Shown here: positions 15,101-20,228 of the stretch, piece after piece
Layout of the letters: each line of letters begins with the position of its first letter
Numbering within the stretch: position 1 is the first letter of the stretch
NCBI GenBank assembly: GCA_947463775.1
Contig: CANHVD010000020.1
Location: forward strand, 1 to 20,228
Reading direction: 5' to 3'
DNA length: 20,228 nucleotides
DNA from: Planctomycetaceae bacterium
GTDB taxonomy: Bacteria; Planctomycetota; Planctomycetia; Planctomycetales; Planctomycetaceae
Translations under genes and position numbers: made by a program
Notes under the pieces: model-generated
Seen by the model: only the letters and a program-made list of their open reading frames with translations
Database searches by the model: none
Told to the model about the DNA's origin: nothing

Positions 15101-15395
15101 ACTGCTTGTGATTTCAAGCGATATGAATCACTTTGCGACCGACTCAGAAAATCGTCGACTTGATGAGCTGGCGTTAAAGGCGATGGAGACGCTGTCCCCG
15201 GTAACATTGTTTGAGACAGTCCGCTCTCAAAGCATTAGTATGTGCGGCGTGCTTCCGGCCGTGATCGTAATGGCGGCTCTCGAATCACTCGGACAGCTCA
15301 AGCAAGCGGTGCGTACCGGCTATGCGACCAGTGCTGACACGTCCGGTGACACCAGTCGAGTCGTCGGTTATGCGGGGATGTTGCTCGGACCATAA
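12111..15395 (+). CDS. amrS-amrA-amrB: Three-in-one AmmeMemoRadiSam protein: radical SAM + AMMECR1 + MEMO
   Basis: One unbroken frame of 1094 residues from ATG 12111. Residues 1-390 are the radical SAM enzyme: CDLCPRDC plus GFC (C45, C48, C52, C62), the [4Fe-4S] motif CNLGCKFC (C110, C114, C117), and a zinc-ribbon-like CPCC/CRKC (327-330, 352-355). After a disordered Ser/Pro/Asn-rich linker, residues about 430-640 are AMMECR1 with the signature LRGCVG (C490). About 640-820 is a less conserved alpha/beta segment. Residues 826-1094 are MEMO, with metal ligands matching human MEMO1: H868 (PHAG), H898 (GPRH), D1004 and H1007 (SSDMNH), C1045 (CG). The three families co-occur as a predicted system of unknown reaction, normally as separate genes. 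All key residues are present, so the fusion is likely functional in the cytoplasm. Confidence 0.93.
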   Translation: MNPLDSVKTSSINSRLLSSTRRHTDPDGQAAGEWWHEAADGRIACDLCPRDCHLKPGDRGFCFVRQNVDGQMKLTTYGRSTGFCIDPIEKKPLNHFFPGSPVLSFGTAGCNLGCKFCQNWDISKSREVERLSELAMPESIAAAALKTGCRSVAFTYNDPVIWAEYAIDTARECRQLGIHPVAVTAGYISPSARAEFFHVMDAANVDLKAFTEDFYERITYSKLQPVLDTLHWLKHESDVWFEITNLIIPDANDSPDELRRMCDWILESVGAEVPVHFSAFHPDFRMTDRPRTPHETLVMARDIAVRQGLKFVYVGNVNDVFNQSTWCPCCGELLIERNWYQLGQWNLDGNVCRKCRTLIPGHFDRSPGSWGNRRQPIRISEYAAEPQVPSMSNRSLLPQLESNNDDSPKVLHAPTAPTLINSPVMNTQKTAPELSLPQQQALQLAACEIVAAAVNGTAPQLSDPSLGGLADLEVMGVFVTLKKSGQLRGCVGMLGEPMKICAALLQAGHRTAVADQRFPPVAAHELPHLTLDVTILFNFETIHEVGEARTAAIEVGKHGLKIIHLGRSGLLLPIVAVEQQWDARTFLEQVCRKAGLPSNSWLQSDSQLLRFEGRLIEGPFSAAIAERAIQSSTTLRPTLPSPDYVRSLATFVTANIRSLAQGAIPACFPSHLSDRTVDGLAIQLALSNGQRITFSKLQPSSGVPLQMTLLELAQSAANWLQQSKTAPSQISADVLLLFNAEQLKSLNSESLSRLNPEDTLLLLTDGSKTTWRFQRKVRLEQTLQQLFQDLALSDSSQAGLFRFTACCSCDEVSVTSRPQPQQGPSLRKPAVAGKFYPSSPKALAGLINSCLGIVPEENEHWPAMMVPHAGLQYSGRIAGQVFRRVHIPESVIIIGPRHTRNGVDLAVAPNVEWELPGQVVASDAALAKAIVAGIPGLQFDAAAHAAEHSIEVELPFVARLAPQARIVGITIGSASLEQCLTIGRQLADIIRKLPTQPLLVISSDMNHFATDSENRRLDELALKAMETLSPVTLFETVRSQSISMCGVLPAVIVMAALESLGQLKQAVRTGYATSADTSGDTSRVVGYAGMLLGP

Positions 15396-15433
15396 TGCTT
15401 TGCACGGCCACGAAGTTGGGTTCGCAATATCAG

Positions 15434-15573
15434 CCGGAACGCGTTAGCGTCCGGTTCGGAACCGCGGCTAGCGGGTTGTTGGTTCCGTCGTTTAACGGCA
15501 AGCCACAGGCGTTGCCGCTGGATTTCGCCTACGCCTACGCCTGCGCCTACGCCTGCGGCTCGCCGTTAAACGA
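15434..15573. repeat. Composite hairpin repeat, copy 2
   Basis: Module A is the hairpin CCGGAACGC-GTTA-GCGTCCGG (15434-15454, one bulged A). Module B runs from TCGTTTAACGGC (starting 15488) to GCCGTTAAACGA (ending 15573). GCGGGTTGTTG (15471-15481) and the inner GGCGTTGCCGCTGGA segment match copy 1. Unlike copy 1 it holds about five tandem hexamers CGCCTA/CGCCTG (about 15526-15555). It fills the gap between the stop of the fusion gene (15395) and the opposing stop of the sialidase gene (15578), ending four bases before the latter, and could serve as a two-way terminator. Confidence 0.85.
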
Positions 15574-15577
15574 AAAC

Positions 15578-17194
15578 TTACTTCGATGAAGAATCGGCGC
15601 CAGCTCTGGTCGCAGGCATCAATAACTCTCTCAGCGTAAATCGCTCGAACATAAGGTGCGACTGACTGCCTTCATAGACGATGCCAACATGCTCCGCATC
15701 GATCTGAGTCAGGCTCGGATATCCAGCTCCAGGGCCTTCGTCCAGCAAAAGATGATGAGAACTCGGCCACGTTTTTCCCTCATCAAAACTCACCTGAATC
15801 GTATGATGAGTTCTCCCTTTCTGCGTGTGAGGATTTGCAAACAACAGCACGTGTTTTTCCTTTTCGGACTCTTCATAATTCACACGCAGTAAACTGCCGT
15901 TGCAGTTGGGCTCGATGAGCGTATTGCGACTCGTGGCATGAGCTTCCCATGTTTGCCCGAGATCCTTCGAAACGACAACGGCTCGATATCGCTCATGATC
16001 GTTGCGAATATTCAGCATGATTGACTTATCGCTCAGCATCACCGCCTGACATTCATTGCCACCAGCGTAGCCCGGGTTGCCCACGGTCCAGGTAACTCCG
16101 TGATCTTTACTGATCATCACGGTCGCAAATGTCGCGAGAGGTTCACGCCCAGTCCGCCCCTGAACCGGCATGACCAGCGTTCCGTCCGGCAACTGAATTC
16201 CCTGCTGTGGCGCCGGGGCCAGCAACCACCATGATTCCTGCTTGAGCTTGCGTGTCATGTTTACGGGCGTCGACCAGGTGAGTCCGTCATCCTTTGAGCT
16301 GACCATCATAAACTGAGCCGTCTTGCCGATTTCAAATCCCGGCTCGGAGCCGTCGTCAACCCACTGATGCTTTTCCGGTTTGCCATTCATCCACAGGGCG
16401 AAACAGAAGATCTCGCCGGTTTGTCGATCGATGATCAGACCCGGATCACTGCATCCATTCAGTTCCTGTGGCAACCCGCCAAACTCGCCCATTTCCATAA
16501 TGACTTTTACCGGCTCCCACGACTGGCCACCATCAGTGCTGCGGCTCAGTCCGATGTCGATATCTTCCTGCAGATCACGTCCCATGCGCCGCCGCATATC
16601 GTAGACACACAGCAGTGTGCCTTTTGCGGTCGTTCCCAACGCGGGGATGCGATAGGTGTGAACTCCGTCATCCTGATGCCGACGCAGTGCAACCCCGATG
16701 CGATGTCGCTTGCCGGGCGACTCATCCTTAACACTGATGGCGTCGCTGTTGGTGTTAATCTGAGTACAGACTGCAGCAACATGATGCGACAAGTCCGCCG
16801 TCTCTGTCAGTTTACAGTCCAGCCAAAAAGTGTTTGGTCCCGAGTTCAGCGTTCGCTTTCCCCGGAAGGCGATCTTTGTCATCGGGGTCTCAGAATCGCC
16901 GAACTGGTGTTCAGAGGAAAAGCCATCCGCTGCGCCGGTCCAGTATAGCGAAAGTGATTTGATGTCGGCGAACGCATCAGTCCCCTCAAGTGAAAACTCA
17001 AGGGAGTTGACTTCAATGTTCATTCCTGATGGGACGTCCACAACCACTTTTACGATCGGACCATGTTCATTTCGAATCAGAATCGGATGAATCGGACTGA
17101 CACAAGTGACCTCTAACTCCGCGCTTAAGGCACCCGGTCGCAATAGGAACAACTGGCAAGCCAATACGATGTAGGGAAGAATCGTCTTCATCAT
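15578..17194 (-). CDS. Exported sialidase (BNR/Asp-box, GH33-like)
   Basis: This 538-residue protein starts at the ATG at 17194 (a second ATG follows at once); the frame is open to 17260 but the signal peptide MMKTILPYIVLACQLFLL fixes the start. Residues about 28-150 match the sialidase-associated N-terminal domain (BNR_assoc_N), with HPILIRNEHGPIVKV and DIKSLSLYWTG. The catalytic propeller follows, with the FRIP-type motif YRIPAL and five Asp boxes: SRSTDGGQSWEP, SKDDGLTWSTP, SKDHGVTWTV, SKDLGQTWEA and SFDEGKTWPS. It probably removes terminal sialic acid or a similar acidic sugar outside the cytoplasm; exact substrate is not provable. It lies 69 bases after the molybdoprotein gene on the same strand and could share its transcript. 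Confidence 0.9.
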   Translation of the reverse strand: MMKTILPYIVLACQLFLLRPGALSAELEVTCVSPIHPILIRNEHGPIVKVVVDVPSGMNIEVNSLEFSLEGTDAFADIKSLSLYWTGAADGFSSEHQFGDSETPMTKIAFRGKRTLNSGPNTFWLDCKLTETADLSHHVAAVCTQINTNSDAISVKDESPGKRHRIGVALRRHQDDGVHTYRIPALGTTAKGTLLCVYDMRRRMGRDLQEDIDIGLSRSTDGGQSWEPVKVIMEMGEFGGLPQELNGCSDPGLIIDRQTGEIFCFALWMNGKPEKHQWVDDGSEPGFEIGKTAQFMMVSSKDDGLTWSTPVNMTRKLKQESWWLLAPAPQQGIQLPDGTLVMPVQGRTGREPLATFATVMISKDHGVTWTVGNPGYAGGNECQAVMLSDKSIMLNIRNDHERYRAVVVSKDLGQTWEAHATSRNTLIEPNCNGSLLRVNYEESEKEKHVLLFANPHTQKGRTHHTIQVSFDEGKTWPSSHHLLLDEGPGAGYPSLTQIDAEHVGIVYEGSQSHLMFERFTLRELLMPATRAGADSSSK

Positions 17195-17263
17195 CACTCG
17201 CAACCTTTTGCTCAAACGCAAAATGAAATTAGATTGATTGATCACTGTTCCTGTGTGCACGGT

Positions 17264-18553
17264 TCAATCAGCAACACTGATGCCGACTGCTTCAATTGCT
17301 GAGTGGCCGGATTTTCGAAACGGTCTGGGTAATGGTTGAGCAATCCCGTTTCGGTCAATTGATCTGCATCGGATCGTGTACTCCCCTGCAGGGACACCAG
17401 GCAGAACAATGGCCCAATGAGCGTTCGTGAGCAGCATCGGCCACGACTGTGGAGTTCCGGCAGCGTCAAACCCAAACGTGTCTGCAGGCATTCGGCCTTC
17501 GTTCAGTCCATGCCAGGTGTCTGGAGCCGGAAGCATCTCAGCATCAATCCACGGAAGTTTCGTCATCCATGGATCATCTTCCGCTGGCTCTGCATCGGAC
17601 GGTGAAATCGAAACCTGAACGTTACTCAATCCTGAAACGCCGACCTGAGCATACCCGGAGACGGCAATCACTTCTCCGGATTTGGCAAAACGTGGAATCA
17701 CAAGTGTTGCCGCAAACGTCTTCATCGGGCTGTCAACGTCGTTGTTCTGTTCTGCGTAAGTATCATTTGCATGAGGCAAATTCGTCAGCACAACATGACT
17801 GAGCCACTTGATCGACTTAAACCCATAAGCCTCGGGAACGACCAGCCGAACCGGGCCGCCTCGCTTCGAATCAAGCCACTCACCGTTCAACTTATAACAG
17901 AGAATCACCGGCGGAATTCCGGGCGGATCCTCCAGCACTCGTCCGATGGGCAGCGAACTGCGAAAGATCTGTTTTGGATCATCGTTGTGATAGCCGTAGT
18001 AGAAGATCCGACGGACGTTTTCGCGAGGTTTTGTCAGCCAGATGACATCTCTGAGAGGAACACCTTCCCAGAGTCCCATTCCCAGCGGGCAACCAAGATT
18101 CAGACAGCTCATCACCTTGAGAAACCTGACCAAGTTTGTTTCAGCCAGCTTGAGCAGCCCGTCAAAATTCAAAGCTGTCCCGTTGGCTTTGGACAGCGGT
18201 TGATCGATCTTCGCCGGATTATCGGGGTCAGAGATGACTTCCAACGACCATGATTCCCGAGTCATCCCGACGGCCTGCTTTTTGTCATCCGGCAATGAAT
18301 GAGGCAGCGGAGTTCCTCGCGAAACGTCTCGGAATTCTCCGGCAGGCGTCAGATAGGGATCGGGACGAGCTCCCGCCTTGCCAGGCTCAACAGGCGGTTT
18401 TGGCGAACCAGCCCCTTCCTGTCCGGACAAAGCCGTCGTGGGCGTCATGCTTAACAAGGCGGCCCCTGTCAGCCCGGACTGCATAAAGAAGCGACGCGTC
18501 AAACGTTCGTGCTCTCGAAGAAATCCGTCGCTGGCAACGATTGTCGATTTCAT
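17264..18553 (-). CDS. Sulfite-oxidase-like molybdopterin oxidoreductase, Tat-exported
   Basis: This 429-residue protein opens with a Tat signal: TRRFFMQSG at 19-27, then the hydrophobic LTGAALLSM. A Pro/Gly-rich linker leads into an oxidoreductase molybdopterin-binding domain (PF00174), about 95-270. SCLNLGC (149-155) supplies the probable molybdenum-ligand cysteine (C150 by position), followed by LWEGVPLRDVIWL, KRGGPVRLVVPEAYG and KSIKWLSHVVLT, all characteristic of sulfite oxidase/YedY-type domains. The C-terminal 280-429 has the Ig-like dimerisation pattern GYAQVGVSGLSNVQVS and GEYTIRCRSIDRNG of sulfite oxidases. It lacks an N-terminal heme domain, so an external electron acceptor is needed. 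The substrate (sulfite or other) cannot be decided from sequence. It sits between the MoxR and sialidase genes. Confidence 0.88.
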   Translation of the reverse strand: MKSTIVASDGFLREHERLTRRFFMQSGLTGAALLSMTPTTALSGQEGAGSPKPPVEPGKAGARPDPYLTPAGEFRDVSRGTPLPHSLPDDKKQAVGMTRESWSLEVISDPDNPAKIDQPLSKANGTALNFDGLLKLAETNLVRFLKVMSCLNLGCPLGMGLWEGVPLRDVIWLTKPRENVRRIFYYGYHNDDPKQIFRSSLPIGRVLEDPPGIPPVILCYKLNGEWLDSKRGGPVRLVVPEAYGFKSIKWLSHVVLTNLPHANDTYAEQNNDVDSPMKTFAATLVIPRFAKSGEVIAVSGYAQVGVSGLSNVQVSISPSDAEPAEDDPWMTKLPWIDAEMLPAPDTWHGLNEGRMPADTFGFDAAGTPQSWPMLLTNAHWAIVLPGVPAGEYTIRCRSIDRNGIAQPLPRPFRKSGHSAIEAVGISVAD

Positions 18554-18677
18554 GATACGCGAACTCCGTCAGTTTAAGGAAGCTGCGGAAGAATGCTGCG
18601 AAACTTCGCCCGCAGCATTGTGACAAAACGACAGGACAATCCTGAGAACCTCTGAGACAACTCACGAGCGATGGCCA

Positions 18678-19760
18678 TTATTTTATATTCGCCTGCACAC
18701 GTTTTTTGGCCCGCTCATGCAGTTCGACAGGAACAAACTTCAACAATCGTTCGATCACAACATCCGGAGTCACGCCCTGACTGGCGGCCGTAAAAGTCGT
18801 CATGATTCGATGTCGCAGGACAGGCTTCGCCACAGCTTTGATGTCATCCGTAGTCACATGAAATCGCCCCTGCAACAACGCATACGCTCGCGCGCCGAGA
18901 ATCAGATACTGACCGGCTCGTGGACCTGCACCCCACGAAATCAGTTCCTTGATGAATGGTGGAGATTCTGATTCTCCCGGCCGCGTTGCCCTAACCAGAT
19001 CTCGAGCATACACAAAGATATAATCCGCGCAGGGAACTCGACGAACAACGTCCTGCAACGTCCGGATCTGCTCGGCATTCAGAATGGGGGTCAGTTGCGG
19101 CTTTGATGCACCGGTTGTCTGTTTCAGAATCTGCAGCTCTTCCGCAGCCGACGGATATCGCACCATCACATGGAACATAAACCGATCCAACTGCGCTTCG
19201 GGCAGAGGATAGGTGCCTTCCTGTTCGATGGGATTCTGCGTGGCCAGCGTGAAGAATGGATCCGGCAGATGATACGTCTGAGAACCCACGGTCACATGAC
19301 GTTCCTGCATCGCCTCCAGCAGAGCCGCCTGAGTCTTCGGCGGAGTTCGATTGATTTCGTCGGCCAGCAGAACATTCGTAAACAGCGGTCCCTGAATAAA
19401 CTGAAACACACGGCGGCCAGTCTCGGGATCATCCTGAAGAATGTCTGAGCCGGTAATATCTGATGGCATCAGGTCTGGTGTAAACTGGATTCGTCGAAAG
19501 GAAAGTTGCAGAATCCCAGCGATGGTGCTGCAAAGCAAAGTCTTGGCGAGTCCGGGAACTCCAACCAGCAGGCAATGCCCGCGACAAAACATCGCAATCA
19601 GCAGTTGATTGACGACTTCATCCTGCCCGACGATCACCTTGCCGATTTCCTGCCGCATCTGTTCATAGGCTTTGGTCAGACCGGAGATCGCCTGTTCCTC
19701 GGCTGCGGTCGGTGCCACTTCGGGCGGATCATTGTTACTCTGTGTGTGGGCGTCAGACAT
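18678..19760 (-). CDS. moxR: MoxR-family AAA+ ATPase
   Basis: This 360-residue protein starts at ATG 19760. It has Walker A GVPGLAKT (67-74), Walker B LLADEINR (131-138), the MoxR block RRIQFTPDLMPSDITGSDIL, and the sensor region ATQNPIEQEGTYPLPEAQLDRF. The C-terminal helical lid includes ISWGAGPRAGQYLILGARAYA, also typical of MoxR. Family members act as chaperones that mature or activate partner proteins, often metalloenzymes or VWA proteins, and are usually followed by a DUF58 gene; none follows here. The next gene downstream (minus strand, 124 bases on) encodes the molybdoprotein, which might be a client, though this is speculation. It diverges from the exonuclease gene at 19858 across 97 bases. 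Confidence 0.93.
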   Translation of the reverse strand: MSDAHTQSNNDPPEVAPTAAEEQAISGLTKAYEQMRQEIGKVIVGQDEVVNQLLIAMFCRGHCLLVGVPGLAKTLLCSTIAGILQLSFRRIQFTPDLMPSDITGSDILQDDPETGRRVFQFIQGPLFTNVLLADEINRTPPKTQAALLEAMQERHVTVGSQTYHLPDPFFTLATQNPIEQEGTYPLPEAQLDRFMFHVMVRYPSAAEELQILKQTTGASKPQLTPILNAEQIRTLQDVVRRVPCADYIFVYARDLVRATRPGESESPPFIKELISWGAGPRAGQYLILGARAYALLQGRFHVTTDDIKAVAKPVLRHRIMTTFTAASQGVTPDVVIERLLKFVPVELHERAKKRVQANIK

Positions 19761-19857
19761 AGCAAGCGTGGTGAACTCACCGGAATGTTAAAGGCAGCGG
19801 ATTCAGAATCGGCATTGAAACGCCTGCACGATCCAATTGCGAGCGAAGAGAAGCAAA

Positions 19858-20228
19858 ATGAGTGACGTGAAGTATCTGATCTTTGATATCGAAACAGTCG
19901 GCGACGGTGATTTGATTCAGAAAGTTCGCTACCCGTATGAAAATCTTACACCTCGCGAAGCCGTCACCAAGTATCGCCGACAACTGATGGAGGAGACCGG
20001 AAAAGACGTCCTCCCGGGTACCTTTGTGCTTCCTGTCTCAGTCGCGATTGCCAAAGTCGCTGCGGACTATCGCCTGACAGAAATCACCGTGTTGGATGCT
20101 CCAGCATTTCGACCGCAGGAAATTGTCCGCCGCTTCTGGCAGGGCTGGCAACATTATGATCGTCCGACTCTGGTGACGTTCAACGGTCGCGGATACGACA
20201 TGCCTATTATGGAACTGGCCGCCTACCG
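19858..20228 (+). CDS. PolB-related 3'-5' exonuclease, 3' end outside window
   Basis: From ATG 19858, with AAGAG a few bases upstream, the frame stays open to the window edge (123 whole codons). The start MSDVKYLIFDIETVGDGDL holds the Exo I motif DIET. VLPVSVAIAKVAADYRL follows, and TLVTFNGRGYDMPIMELAAY near the edge is the Exo II region (FNGxxYDxP). These match the predicted 3'-5' exonucleases related to the PolB proofreading domain (PF10108). Role in DNA or RNA processing is inferred from family only. The Exo III motif lies beyond the window. It is transcribed away from moxR. Confidence 0.85.
   Translation, partial: MSDVKYLIFDIETVGDGDLIQKVRYPYENLTPREAVTKYRRQLMEETGKDVLPGTFVLPVSVAIAKVAADYRLTEITVLDAPAFRPQEIVRRFWQGWQHYDRPTLVTFNGRGYDMPIMELAAY

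Noticed and set aside
13383..15395. A separate AMMECR1-MEMO gene starting at the internal ATG 13383 (MNTQKTAPEL)
   Set aside because: The frame is continuous with the radical SAM part and there is no stop or clear ribosome binding site before this ATG. Internal initiation cannot be excluded but is not needed.
15395..15589. Plus-strand frame with repetitive Ala-Tyr-Ala-Cys text
   Set aside because: It is the translation of the hairpin repeat and its hexamer expansion, overlapping the sialidase stop.

Overview
The window looks like a chromosomal segment of a marine-type planctomycete (Planctomycetota). I infer this from the gene families: two Tat-exported DUF1501 proteins, a DUF1559 prepilin-like protein, a heme-c/alpha-alpha-toroid protein, a von Willebrand A protein with an N-terminal anchor, a BNR sialidase, a short LPSPDYL/DDVQYF-type lipoprotein, and dispersed TCGTTTAACGGC hairpins. 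Base composition looks moderate (roughly low-to-mid 50s % G+C by eye). No transposase, integrase, CRISPR array or rRNA is visible. Genus cannot be fixed from this sequence.

Layout, left to right. (1) 1-644: 3' end of a beta-helix protein, then a gene-free stretch with copy 1 of a composite hairpin repeat. (2) 1098-2501: DUF1501 protein, converging on an MGMT/ATL-like DNA-binding protein (2532-3023, minus). (3) 3050-3683 (minus): a small lipoprotein with its terminator, preceded by an open frame that looks coding but has no normal start codon. (4) 3708-4862: exported heme-c plus toroid protein, sharing a bidirectional terminator with (5) 4915-5266 (minus), a tRNA-Lys(UUU) gene split in its anticodon by a 279-nt group I intron. 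(6) 5506-6954 DUF1501, 7073-7567 Nudix hydrolase, 7741-9672 VWA protein with a strong terminator, 9988-10908 DUF1559 and 11147-11713 a Lys/Ala-rich LTxEQ periplasmic protein, all on the minus strand. (7) 12111-15395 (plus): one 1094-residue protein joining all three components of the AmmeMemoRadiSam system (radical SAM, AMMECR1, MEMO), with the recognisable key residues of each domain present. (8) 15434-15573: copy 2 of the composite repeat, between two convergent stop codons. (9) 15578-19760 (minus): sialidase, sulfite-oxidase-like molybdoprotein and MoxR ATPase. (10) 19858 to the end (plus): start of a PolB-like 3'-5' exonuclease.

Most genes are single units or loose same-strand runs, not tight operons; the clearest tight spacing is the cryptic frame plus lipoprotein pair. 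Several products are exported (Tat, Sec or lipoprotein signals), as expected for an environmental polymer-degrading planctomycete. The two items most worth following up are the intron-split tRNA-Lys and the three-in-one AmmeMemoRadiSam protein; the composite hairpin repeat and the cryptic frame at 3393-3683 come next.
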